From: Halioglobus sp.
GTDB taxonomy: Bacteria; Pseudomonadota; Gammaproteobacteria; Pseudomonadales; Halieaceae
DNA: 34,076 nucleotides
Reading direction: 5' to 3'
Assembly (NCBI GenBank): GCA_029287595.1
Contig: JARFQU010000152.1
Span: 1-34,076 of the forward strand
Below the pieces are notes generated by a model, which had not been told where the DNA came from, did not search any database, and saw nothing but the letters and a program-made list of their open reading frames with translations. Below are positions 8,591 to 17,527 of the stretch, piece after piece (the stretch's first letter is position 1; each line of letters starts with the position of its first letter). Both the position numbers and the translations under genes were made by a program.

Positions 8591-9562
8591 ATGTCAAAGG
8601 CGATAAGAATATACGAGACGGGTTCGCCCGATGTCATGCAGTGGGAAGATGTCGATGTGACTGCGCCTGACCCGGGTATGGTAACTGTGGCCAACCGGGC
8701 GGTGGGCCTCAACTATATCGATACCTACCACCGCAGTGGCCTCTATCCGTTACCCCTGCCTACGGGTATCGGCCTGGAAGGCGCCGGGGTGGTGGAGGCG
8801 GTTGGCGATGGCGTCGACCTGGTGGTGGGGGATCGCGTAGCGTATTGTACCGCCGGCTTTGGCGCCTACTCGGAGGTCATCAACCTGCCCGCGGCCCGGC
8901 TGGTGAAAATTCCCGAGGGTATGGATTTTGAACAGGCTGCGGCGATCATGCTCAAGGGGCAGACTGCCGAGTACCTGTTGCAGCGGACTTACTCACTACA
9001 GGCGGGAGAGACCTGTCTGTTTCACGCGGCCGCCGGCGGTGTGGGCCTGGTGTTTGGCCAGTGGGCCGCCAGTATCGGCGCCACTGCAATCGGCACGGTC
9101 GGTTCCGAGGCCAAAGCCGAGATCGCTCGCGCCCATGGCTACCAGCATGTCATCGACTACAGTAACGAGAACGTACTGGAGCGGGTGATGGAAATTACCG
9201 GTGGCGAGAAAGTGCCGGTGGTCTACGACGGGGTAGGTCGGGATACTTTTGAAACGTCACTGGACTGCCTGCGCCCGCGGGGACTGATGGTCAGTTTCGG
9301 CAACGCATCGGGCTCCCCGGAGCCAATGGATTTACAGGTACTGGCGAACAAGGGCTCGCTGTTTATCACGCGTCCGACGCTGATGACTTACAGTGCGAGT
9401 ACCCAGGAACTGCGGCAGTCCTGCCAGGACCTGTTTTCTCGCGTCCTGGGTGGCGATATACGCATCGAAATAAACCAGCGTTATCCCCTGGCGGAGGTTC
9501 AGCAGGCCCACCGGGACCTGGAGGCGAGAAAGACCACCGGCTCGACAGTACTGCTGCCCTGA
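8591..9562 (+). CDS. qorA: NADPH:quinone oxidoreductase (zeta-crystallin type)
   Basis: A 323-residue cytoplasmic medium-chain dehydrogenase/reductase of the QOR subfamily, which reduces quinones with NADPH and needs no zinc. Features: N-terminal GroES-like domain with NYIDTYHRSGLYPLPLP, the substrate-binding RVAYCTAGFGAYSE region, and the Rossmann dinucleotide motif HAAAGGVGLVFGQWA. The characteristic VVYDGVGRDTF and C-terminal LPTGSTVLLP-like end are also present. Length matches E. coli QorA (327 residues). The same frame is open upstream to an ATG at 8558, but the family N-terminus (SKAIRIYETG) begins right after ATG 8591, so I chose the shorter form. Ribosome-binding signal is weak at both. 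Confidence 0.93.
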   Translation: MSKAIRIYETGSPDVMQWEDVDVTAPDPGMVTVANRAVGLNYIDTYHRSGLYPLPLPTGIGLEGAGVVEAVGDGVDLVVGDRVAYCTAGFGAYSEVINLPAARLVKIPEGMDFEQAAAIMLKGQTAEYLLQRTYSLQAGETCLFHAAAGGVGLVFGQWAASIGATAIGTVGSEAKAEIARAHGYQHVIDYSNENVLERVMEITGGEKVPVVYDGVGRDTFETSLDCLRPRGLMVSFGNASGSPEPMDLQVLANKGSLFITRPTLMTYSASTQELRQSCQDLFSRVLGGDIRIEINQRYPLAEVQQAHRDLEARKTTGSTVLLP

Positions 9563-9635
9563 TAATCGGGCTGGGTTTGGCAGTGTTATCAAGTGGCGCT
9601 ACTGGCAAGCGCCGACCACAACAGGAGTTTGCAGT

Positions 9636-10223
9636 GTGTCGCCAGTGATTGAGAGCAATAGTTTGCGCGGAGAGGGGGTTTGCCTGGAGCCCCTGTCCCA
9701 GGAACATGCCCAGGGTTTGTACAACAGGGGGCGCTCTGCCTCTGATTGGGCGTATATGCCCAGGGCGTGTTTTATCGACCTGGCTGATACCAGGCAGTGG
9801 ATAGAGGAGGCGCTTGAGGCGCCAGACCAGCTGCCATTCGCTATTGTGGAAACGGTCAAGGGCAAAGTGGTGGGCAGCACGCGCTTCCTGAACATCCGCC
9901 CTGAGCATCGCTGCCTGGAGATCGGTTGGACCTGGCTGGGCCAGGAGTGGCAGCGCACGGGTATCAATACCCGGGTGAAATTGTTGCTGTTGGCCCATGC
10001 GTTTGAGCGGCTTGGCTGTGTCAGGGTCGAATTTAAAACAGACGCCCGCAACGAGCGTTCACAGCAGGCGCTGGAGCGTATCGGTGCAAGCCGGGAGGGG
10101 TCCCTGCGCAAGCATATGATAGTGCAGGGCGACTACTCGCGTGACTCGGTCTATTTCAGCGTAATCGATGATGAGTGGCCCCGGGTAAAGAAGCGTCTGC
10201 AGAAATTGGCAGAGCGCTCCTGA
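9636..10223 (+). CDS. GNAT N-acetyltransferase, RimJ/RimL type
   Basis: A 195-residue acetyltransferase of the GNAT_3 (RimJ/RimL-like) branch, which transfers acetyl from acetyl-CoA to an amino group. Visible hallmarks are LEPLSQEH at the N-terminus, the VVGSTRFLNI strand, and LEIGWTWLGQEWQRTGIN, where the acetyl-CoA pyrophosphate loop is expected. The C-terminal KTDARNERSQQALERIGA is typical of this subfamily. The start is GTG 9636, supported by AGGAG at 9622-9626; no ATG gives the full N-terminal strand. The target is unknown: members modify ribosomal proteins, antibiotics or small amines, and nothing nearby decides. It converges on cysK with a 6-base gap. Confidence 0.88.
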   Translation: MSPVIESNSLRGEGVCLEPLSQEHAQGLYNRGRSASDWAYMPRACFIDLADTRQWIEEALEAPDQLPFAIVETVKGKVVGSTRFLNIRPEHRCLEIGWTWLGQEWQRTGINTRVKLLLLAHAFERLGCVRVEFKTDARNERSQQALERIGASREGSLRKHMIVQGDYSRDSVYFSVIDDEWPRVKKRLQKLAERS

Positions 10224-10229
10224 AGGTGT

Positions 10230-11210
10230 TCAACTCACCGTGGTCTGCACCGTCTCGTTGTCGGAAAAGCTATCCGCAAACAGGGGAGAGGTGAGATAGC
10301 GCTCGCCAGAGTCGGGCAGAATGGCGACAATCATCTTGCCCCGGTGGGCCTCCTGCTGCGATACCCGGTGGGCAACTGCCATGGCCGCGCCACAGGATAC
10401 GCCCGCAAGTATGCCCTCGCTTTGCATCAGTTTGTGGGCCCATGCCATGGCTTCTTCGCTGGATACCTGTTCCACCTGGTCTACCATGTCCAGATCGAGG
10501 TTGCCCGGCACGAAGCCGGCACCAATGCCCTGTATCTTGTGCGGGGCATGTGTCGGTTCTTCACCTGCTTTGGCCGCGGTGATCATGGTGGTGCTATCGG
10601 GCTCGACAGCCACCGTGTGTATGGCTTTGCCCCTGGTCTTCTTGAGGTAGCGGGAAATGCCCGTGAGGGTACCGCCGGTGCCCACGCCGGATATCAGGAT
10701 GTCGATTCCGCCGTCTGTGTCATCCCAGATTTCAGGTCCGGTGGTGGTCTCGTGGATGGCGGGATTGGCAGGGTTTTCGAACTGGTGCGGGCCCCAGTAT
10801 TTGTCAGGGTCTGAGGCGATGATGTCCTCCGCTTTCTGGATCGCCGCGGGAATGCCCTTGGCGCCATCGGTCAGGATGATGTCAGCTCCCAGTGCTTTCA
10901 TCAGCATGCGCCGTTCCAGGCTCATGGTGTTGGGCATAATGAGAGTGCAGCCATAACCTTTGGCGGCGGCGACGAAGGCCAGTGCGATCCCGGTATTGCC
11001 GCTGGTTGGCTCAACGATAGTCATGCCCGGCCTGAGACTGCCGTCGCTTTCCGCCGCTGCGACCATGCTGGTGCCGATGCGGCATTTGACCGACATGGCG
11101 GGGTTGCGATTTTCCAGTTTGACGAAAATATTGCCGTCACTGATGTGGTTGATACGCACCAGGGGCGTACCCCCGATGGTCTCAGAATTGTCCTGGTAGG
11201 TCTTGCTCAT
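10230..11210 (-). CDS. cysK: Cysteine synthase A (O-acetylserine sulfhydrylase)
   Basis: A 326-residue PLP enzyme of fold type II that makes cysteine from O-acetylserine and sulfide. The PLP-binding lysine is K42 in SVKCRIG (SVKDRIG in most relatives, so Asp is replaced by Cys). The substrate loop TSGNTG is at 69-74. The phosphate-binding glycine loop [11 protein letters not shown] and the C-terminal LPDSGERYL are present. Another small deviation is [12 protein letters not shown] where SSGAA is usual. Length and motifs fit CysK rather than CysM or cystathionine beta-synthase. The start codon is preceded by AAGGAA at about 10 bases. It is monocistronic, with a long untranscribed-looking gap upstream. 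Confidence 0.95.
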   Translation of the reverse strand: MSKTYQDNSETIGGTPLVRINHISDGNIFVKLENRNPAMSVKCRIGTSMVAAAESDGSLRPGMTIVEPTSGNTGIALAFVAAAKGYGCTLIMPNTMSLERRMLMKALGADIILTDGAKGIPAAIQKAEDIIASDPDKYWGPHQFENPANPAIHETTTGPEIWDDTDGGIDILISGVGTGGTLTGISRYLKKTRGKAIHTVAVEPDSTTMITAAKAGEEPTHAPHKIQGIGAGFVPGNLDLDMVDQVEQVSSEEAMAWAHKLMQSEGILAGVSCGAAMAVAHRVSQQEAHRGKMIVAILPDSGERYLTSPLFADSFSDNETVQTTVS

Positions 11211-11249
11211 AATGCGCTATTCCTTAAAAGTGATGGGTCTTTATCGCTG

Positions 11250-11265
11250 ACTACCCTAGCCTAGT
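11250..11265. promoter_or_regulatory. Operator-like imperfect palindrome upstream of cysK
   Basis: ACTA...TAGT flanks an eight-base CCCTAGCC core; 12 of 16 bases agree with the reverse complement. It lies 40-55 bases ahead of the cysK start, where a CysB- or IscR-like regulator could bind. I cannot match it to a known consensus, and chance is possible. Confidence 0.2.
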
Positions 11266-11450
11266 ATTGACCTGCACTCCTGTCCATCTTCGGGCCGGCT
11301 GCAAGGCCGATTGGCGCTCACCGGTATCCGAGACCGGCAATTCAGCCCCCCGGATATCTGCCTTGCGATTAAGAATATTTCTGATGACGGGTGGTACCTA
11401 TAAAGCCCATAAAAAACAATGTGTTAGCGTGCCTTCTGGCTTCGGCAGGA

Positions 11451-11456
11451 TATAAT
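11451..11456 (+). promoter_or_regulatory. Perfect -10 box for the candidate small RNA
   Basis: A consensus TATAAT occurs 150 bases ahead of the plus-strand terminator, predicting a start near 11463. No convincing -35 box is present at 16-18 bases, so an activator or alternative sigma might be needed if this is a promoter. Confidence 0.4.
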
Positions 11457-11462
11457 TTCTGA

Positions 11463-11631
11463 TTTTTTTGCCACTGCCGGGGAACCATTGGCAGGGGCTA
11501 TAGTCCTATTGATCAGTGACAGGAAAGTGATCTTATGACTGCTTCCTGTTGTGGTAAAACTGGATTCTGTCCAGGTCTCATATCCCTTAGAGCGAGTCTC
11601 CCTGCCGGCCCCCTGGGCCGGCTTTTTTTTT
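11463..11631 (+). ncRNA. Candidate intergenic small RNA of about 170 nt
   Basis: A plus-strand transcript from the TATAAT box to the terminator would hold several stems: CTGCC/GGCAG (11474-11478 with 11490-11494), ACAGGAA/TTCCTGT (11519-11525 with 11543-11549, 7 bp perfect), CTGGA/TCCAG (11560-11564 with 11570-11574), and the 8-bp terminator stem. A rival pairing, GATCA/TGATC (11511-11515 with 11528-11532), excludes the second stem. Flanking genes are on the other strand, so this would be a free-standing transcript. A possible short coding start (ATG 11535 behind AGGAA) reads straight through the terminator, so I favour a noncoding RNA. It matches no RNA family I can name. It could also be the 5' part of an unannotated small-protein message. 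Confidence 0.45.
11604..11631 (+). terminator. Strong intrinsic terminator
   Basis: GCCGGCCC at 11604-11611 pairs perfectly with GGGCCGGC at 11615-11622 around a 3-base CCT loop, followed by nine T (11623-11631). The T-tract is on the plus strand only, so it ends plus-strand transcription. No plus-strand protein gene precedes it for 1.4 kb. Confidence 0.85.
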
Positions 11632-11654
11632 GGATATTTTCTGGACTTGTTTTT

Positions 11655-11769
11655 GGGTTTGGTTTGGTTTTAGCCAACGGGTCCGGACAAAAAGAGACTT
11701 TCCCGCCCGGGACCGCTGTCCACAACCAAGCCCAATAACAGAACATTTCTATAATGTGCCTGGCAACCC
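11655..11769. repeat. Interspersed palindromic repeat (copy B)
   Basis: An imperfect inverted repeat: 11655-11686 and the reverse complement of 11707-11733 share the pattern GGG.TTGG...TCC.GG, separated by about 20 bases. A right tail at 11731-11769 is shared with positions 57-95 (30 of 39 identical). The left arm matches positions 15-46 in inverted orientation (28 of 32). There is no reading frame inside, so it resembles a REP/BIME-like or MITE-like element. The tail includes TATAAT at 11751-11756. I did not find flanking target duplications. Confidence 0.6.
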
Positions 11770-11796
11770 AACTGACGAGCTCTATTTTGCTCGGTA

Positions 11797-12471
11797 TCAG
11801 TCGAAAAAGCTGGCGATGTCAGCCAGCGGCTTGCGCTTGATATCCGGCACCCGGGTATCCCTGGCGGCATGGCCTACTACCAGGATCATCACGGGTTTCT
11901 CTCGCGCCGGTCTTCCCAGGATCTGATTGAGGAATTTCATCGGGCTGGGGGTATGGGTGAGAGTAGCCAGGCCGGCATGGTGCAGCGCGGTGATCAACAG
12001 ACCAGTGGCGATGCCCACCGACTCGGGCACATAGTAATTCTTGATCTTGTTACCCCCGGCATCAAGGCCATGTTTTTCGGCGAAAATAACGATCAGGTAG
12101 GGAGCGCTTTCCAGGAACGGTTTACTCTCGTTGGTACCCAGTGGGGCCAGCGCTTGCAGCCAGTCATCGGGTGCGCGGCGCTGGTAAAACTCGCGCTCCT
12201 CCCGTTCCGCGCCCTGGCGGATCTGCTGCTTGATGGAGGCTGCGCTGACTACACAGAAATGCCAGGGCTGCCGGTTTGCACCCGATGGCGCGGTGCCCGC
12301 GGCTAGCAGGCATTGCTCGATAACCTGTCTGCAGACGGGCCTGTCACTGAAGTCCCGAACGCTGCGACGCCTGTTGACCAGGCCATAGAAGTTCTTCGCG
12401 CGCTGCAGCATTTCCTCTTCAGGATATTCCGTTAGGTGTAGCGCTACGGTCTTGCTCGGGGGGGTGTCCAT
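11797..12471 (-). CDS. Nitroreductase-family flavoprotein resembling iodotyrosine deiodinase
   Basis: A 224-residue FMN enzyme of the nitroreductase fold. [13 protein letters not shown] (34-46) is the FMN-phosphate-binding start, and [15 protein letters not shown] (58-72) is the form typical of the iodotyrosine deiodinase (IYD) branch rather than NfsB or RutE. The IYD substrate triad Glu-Tyr-Lys aligns by eye with E92, Y96 and K117, spaced as in the animal enzyme (4 and 21 residues). The C-terminal [19 protein letters not shown] and VPDIKRKPL are also IYD-like. The predicted reaction is reductive dehalogenation of halotyrosines, but substrate is unproven and a general nitroreductase role cannot be excluded. 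There is no membrane anchor, unlike mammalian IYD. It lies 8 bases after the thioredoxin-like gene's stop, on the same strand orientation but upstream in transcription. Confidence 0.85.
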   Translation of the reverse strand: MDTPPSKTVALHLTEYPEEEMLQRAKNFYGLVNRRRSVRDFSDRPVCRQVIEQCLLAAGTAPSGANRQPWHFCVVSAASIKQQIRQGAEREEREFYQRRAPDDWLQALAPLGTNESKPFLESAPYLIVIFAEKHGLDAGGNKIKNYYVPESVGIATGLLITALHHAGLATLTHTPSPMKFLNQILGRPAREKPVMILVVGHAARDTRVPDIKRKPLADIASFFD

Positions 12472-12479
12472 GCCGCGGT

Positions 12480-12908
12480 TTACTGCCCGGTTGTGGCGCG
12501 CAGCAATGACGCCAGAGTCTGGGGGCCCACCAGGGTGGCGCTGAGTTCTCCCGTGGGGGTGAGTATCACGGTAGTGGGCAATACCCTGGGCCTTTCCATG
12601 CCAAGTTCAGCCGCGGGATCAGTATCCAGGTTGGTAAAGGCAATGCCCAGCTCTGCCACCTGTTGTGCCAGCGTTTCCCCGATCGCGCCATCGTAATTAA
12701 CGCCCAATACGGTGATGTCAGGATGTTCACGCGCCAGTTCATTCAGTTCGGGAATCTCCTTGATACAGGGTTTACACCATTGGGCCCAATAGTTGATGAC
12801 CCGCCAGGTGCCGGAGGAGTTTTCCAGTGTTACCGCGGTAGAGGCGGGTGGCTCGCCGCCACATGCACACAGCAACAGTGTCAGTGTGGCGAAAATTATT
12901 TTCTTCAT
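12480..12908 (-). CDS. TlpA/ResA-like thioredoxin-fold lipoprotein
   Basis: A 142-residue membrane-anchored thiol-disulfide protein of the periplasm. The lipobox is LCAC with lipidated C16, after a short KK and hydrophobic stretch. The redox motif WCKPC is at 44-48 in [19 protein letters not shown], the TlpA/ResA/DsbE style. The cis-proline loop follows (RVLPTTVIL). It could keep periplasmic cysteines reduced, for instance in cytochrome c maturation, but no ccm genes are nearby and the partner is unknown. Its start overlaps the stop of the upstream YihY-like gene by four bases (ATGA), so translation of the two is probably coupled. Confidence 0.88.
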   Translation of the reverse strand: MKKIIFATLTLLLCACGGEPPASTAVTLENSSGTWRVINYWAQWCKPCIKEIPELNELAREHPDITVLGVNYDGAIGETLAQQVAELGIAFTNLDTDPAAELGMERPRVLPTTVILTPTGELSATLVGPQTLASLLRATTGQ

Positions 12909-14134
12909 TTGCTATAAAGCTCGATCAGGCTGGCCTGCAATAAGTCGCGCTGGTCACTGCGCTGTTGGCGCAGCAAGCTGTAGGCGCTGTCCTGCCACTC
13001 CAGGTTTGCGGTAATGTCTTGTGTGTCCAGTGGCCGCTCGTCGTTAACCCACTCCTTCAACTGCCAGAATTTAATACCGTTCAGATCCCGACTGAGCAGG
13101 TAATGTCCCTTGTCATTCTGGGTGATAATGTTTTTCTCGATAAAAATGTCGCGCAGTTCACGCCAGGTTTCACTGTCCAGCCCGCGGATTACCGCGTGCT
13201 TGTTGTTCAACAGCTCTATTTCCCTGACGCTCTTTCCCACCTGTTGCTTTTGCCAGAACAGGTACAGTATATCCAGTGCCTTGAGCACAGTGGGGCGCAT
13301 AGCCTGTTCCTGGCTCTGATAGGCGGACAGGCTGTGTACCAGGATGCCGCCCATGAGCACGATATTCCAGGACAGGTAGATCCACAGCAGGAACAGCGGG
13401 ACGGCGGCAAAGGCGCCGTAGATAAAGGTATAGCTGGAACCCACCACCAGATCTGTGAACAGGGCCCGCGCGACATGGAAGGCAAGCGCCGCGACAAACC
13501 CACCCAGCAGGCTGTGCTTGAAGGGGACACGGCAGTTCGGTACTGCTATATAGAGCAGGCTGAACCCGGCAGTACTCAGCATCAGGGGTGTCGATTTCAA
13601 GAGAAAGGCCTTGGCGCCAATGATGTCGTACCCTTCCACAACATGGGCGAAAGACGACAGATAGGTGCTCATACCCAGGGCCAGGCCTATGGTGACTGGA
13701 GCCAGGCTGAGTACTGCCCAGTACAGCAGGAAGCTGGAAACGGCGCTACGGTTCTCCCGAGAGCGCCAGATAAGGTTGAAGGATTTTTCAATATTGCGCA
13801 GCATCAGTACCGCGGTGATCACCAGAAATACTATGCCCGGCCCGGTGAGGTTCTTCGCCTGCTGGGAGAAATCGCTGAGGTAAGCCTCGATCTCGGAGCT
13901 GCTTTCGGGCATCAGGTGCTCGAATAGCAAGCTTTGCATGGTTTCTTCCATACCCTGGAATGCGGGTATTGCTGAGGCCATGGTATAGAGCACGGTCAGC
14001 AGGGGTACCAGCGCAAACAGGCTCATGTAGGTCAATGCTGCGGCGTTTTCCGAACAGCGGTCAGAAACGAAGCGTCGCCCTACATAGCGCGCTCTGCGCC
14101 ACCACTCGCGGGCTATTGCCATAAGATTTTCCAT
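12905..14134 (-). CDS. YihY/BrkB-family inner-membrane protein with C-terminal extension
   Basis: A 409-residue polytopic membrane protein of the YihY/virulence factor BrkB family. The N-terminal family signature DRCSENAAALTYMSLFALVPLLTVLY is followed by about six membrane segments. MLRNIEKSFNLIWR and GAFAAVPLFLLWIYLSWNIVLMG are diagnostic. The last ~130 residues are soluble, with a helical pattern that may be a winged-helix domain. E. coli YihY (about 290 residues) lacks it. Older databases call the family ribonuclease BN, now considered wrong. The frame is open to 14284, but that start would overlap arsC on the other strand and lacks the family pattern. ATG 14134, or ATG 14122 with GGAA upstream, is more likely. 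It is coupled to the thioredoxin-like lipoprotein. Confidence 0.88.
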   Translation of the reverse strand: MENLMAIAREWWRRARYVGRRFVSDRCSENAAALTYMSLFALVPLLTVLYTMASAIPAFQGMEETMQSLLFEHLMPESSSEIEAYLSDFSQQAKNLTGPGIVFLVITAVLMLRNIEKSFNLIWRSRENRSAVSSFLLYWAVLSLAPVTIGLALGMSTYLSSFAHVVEGYDIIGAKAFLLKSTPLMLSTAGFSLLYIAVPNCRVPFKHSLLGGFVAALAFHVARALFTDLVVGSSYTFIYGAFAAVPLFLLWIYLSWNIVLMGGILVHSLSAYQSQEQAMRPTVLKALDILYLFWQKQQVGKSVREIELLNNKHAVIRGLDSETWRELRDIFIEKNIITQNDKGHYLLSRDLNGIKFWQLKEWVNDERPLDTQDITANLEWQDSAYSLLRQQRSDQRDLLQASLIELYSK

Positions 14135-14223
14135 GACCGCATTATGACATGATTGGCAGCGAGGCTGCACCGCGGGAAAAGATACCTTTGCGCGCACTTT
14201 TCCGCAGGTTCGGGTTTTGCTTT

Positions 14224-14232
14224 TGTTATACT
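14224..14232 (+). promoter_or_regulatory. Candidate extended -10 promoter for arsC-sppA operon
   Basis: TG-T-TATACT at 14224-14232 fits the extended -10 pattern, 36 bases before the arsC start. The -35 region is poor, as tolerated for extended -10 promoters. It lies in the divergent gap with the YihY-like gene. Confidence 0.4.
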
Positions 14233-14267
14233 GTGCCGCTTTGTTGCCTTGTGCCCAGGAGTTGAAC

Positions 14268-15590
<1,323 letters not shown>

Positions 15591-15594
<4 letters not shown>

Positions 15595-17441
15595 GTAAAC
15601 CCTCGCTTCTGCGCCGGGTATTTTCCGCCATTTGGAATGGCATCACGCGGGTCAGGTTGGCGCTTTCCAATATCCTGTTTCTGCTGATGTTGCTGTTTAT
15701 CTACGTGGTGTATTTCGGCGGGGCGCCGGAAGCACTGCCGGAGCGCGCGGCGCTGCTGTTCAACCCGGTGGGTACCATTGTCGACCAGAAGTCACCGGTA
15801 ATGCCGCTGCAGATATTGGCCGGCGAGCCCTCGCCCGAAGACAACGAGGTCTTACTGCGCGATGTGATCGAGGCTATTGAGTACGCCAGGGAGGACCCGG
15901 CGATCAACTCCCTGGTCATGGAACTGGACCAGTTGGCCTATGTGGGTATCAGCAAGTCCCAGGAGATCGTTGTGGCACTGGAGTCTTTTCGTGAGAGTGG
16001 CAAGCCGATAGTTGCTGTGGGTAACTATTTCAGCCAGGACCAGTACCTGCTGGCCAGCCACGCGGACGAAATTATCGCTCACCCCATGGGTGGTGTGGTT
16101 CTGGAGGGTTTCAGCAGCTATCGCAATTACTTCCGCCAGGCGCTGGAGAAACTGTCGGTGAATATGCACGTGTTTCGCGCCGGTGAATTCAAGTCAGCGG
16201 TAGAGCCGTTTGTGCGCGACGATATGTCCCCCGGCGAAAAAGAAGTGACGGCCCAGTGGCTGCAGGGATTGTGGGAACAGTACACCGCCGCGGTAGAGGC
16301 CCGGCGGAAGCTGTCTGCCGGCGCGGTGAATGACTATATCAATAATTTCTCCCAGCGCCTGCAGGAACAGGGTGGCGATACCGCGCAACTGGCTTTACAG
16401 GCGGGTCTGGTGGATCAATTGTTGAGCCACCGGGAAGCCAATGACTACCTGGCGGACATGGTGGGCGCGAGCAATGAGGAAGGCCTGTATGAGGCGATGA
16501 TGTTCGAGAGCTACGTGTCGCGCAAGCGTCCCCTGCATTTGCCCGGTGAGAATGCGGGAGAGCGGGTGGCGGTGATTACCGCTGTGGGTGATATGTTGCC
16601 CGGAGATCAGCCACCGGGAACCATTGGTGGTGACTCCCTGGCCAAGTTGATTCGCACTACTGCGGAAACGGAAGGGGTAAAGGCCATTGTATTGCGTATC
16701 ACTAGCGGTGGCGGCAGCATGTTTGCCTCGGAGGTCATTCGCCAGGAGATATTGCATGCTCGCGCCACAGGTTTGCCGGTGGTGGTATCTATGGGCGCGG
16801 TAGCGGCATCGGGCGGCTATTATATCGCCGCTGAGGCGGATGAAATCTGGGCTACGCCCTCATCGATTACCGGCAGTATTGGTGTATTTGCTGCGTTCCC
16901 GACCTTTGAGCGCCTGCTGGAGCGGGTTGGCGTGTTTACCGATGGCGTGGGCACCACCGAACTGGCCGGTGCCCTGCGGGTGGACAGGCCGCTCAATCCG
17001 CAGTTGACCGCCGCACTCACCAGCGGGGTCGATCACGCCTACCACAGCTTCCTGCAGATAGTCGCAGATGGCCGGGATATGAGTGTCGAGGAAGTTGATG
17101 CCCTGGCGCAGGGGCGTGTCTGGAGCGCGCCGGATGCCCTGGACAATGGCCTGGTCGACGGCCTGGGAGGGCTGGACGATGCTATCGCCGCTGCAGCGGC
17201 CCGCGCGGGGCTGGATGATTACGAGGTGGAGTACGCAGAGAAACCCCGCTCGCCGCGAGAGCTGTTGCTGCAGCAGTTGACCAAGCGCCTGGGTGGGATC
17301 GCCCGCTGGAACGAATCGGATATCCATGCAGGCCTGTCCTCGCTGTGGCGTCCGGTGCGTGAGGCGGCTCGGGAACTGTCCCTGTTACAGGACCCCGGTC
17401 ATCTGTATATGCGCTGCGTTGGTTGCGCGATGCTGCAGTGA
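15591..17441 (+). CDS. sppA: Signal peptide peptidase SppA, 67 kDa type
   Basis: A 616-residue inner-membrane serine protease (S49) that cleaves signal peptides left in the membrane after secretion. One N-terminal membrane anchor spans about residues 22-42. The protein is the tandem-domain form. The general-base lysine K201 lies in the first half (RAGEFKSAVEPF), and the nucleophile S407 in the second (GAVAASGGYYIAA). E. coli uses K209 and S409. TGSIGVFAAFPTF and GRVWSAPDALDNGLVDGLGG are conserved. It is the last gene of the arsC operon, overlapping DUF2069 by four bases, and converges on the RND permease with 86 bases between them. Confidence 0.95.
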
Positions 17442-17527
17442 TGTGATGTCCCGGCCAGTGGCAAGTTCTGAACGTTCCGGTCCCGATAAGGTGTATGCAG
17501 ACTTTCGGTCGCGCTGACTTTCCTGCA

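Larger units (their letters stand above)
11211..11796. other. 586-base gene-free gap between cysK and the nitroreductase gene
   Basis: This stretch holds, in order, an imperfect palindrome near the cysK promoter region, a TATAAT box and a structured region ending in a strong plus-strand terminator (candidate small RNA), and a full-looking copy of the palindromic repeat also found at the start of the window. Both flanking genes are on the minus strand, so the plus-strand terminator does not belong to either. No open frame here looks like a conserved protein. Confidence 0.7.

Noticed and set aside
11535-11738. Small protein starting at ATG 11535 with a Shine-Dalgarno sequence
   Set aside because: The frame continues through a strong terminator and its T-run, and the encoded sequence resembles no conserved protein. 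Kept only as a possible leader in the small RNA finding.
12965-13927. 320-codon plus-strand open frame opposite the YihY gene
   Set aside because: No domain or signal visible, and it lies wholly opposite a well supported membrane protein.
12905-14134. Ribonuclease BN name for the YihY/BrkB protein
   Set aside because: A historical misassignment; the multi-spanning sequence has no ribonuclease motif.
17470-17477. GAACGTTC palindrome between sppA and the RND permease
   Set aside because: Only eight bases in a convergent gap with no other signal.
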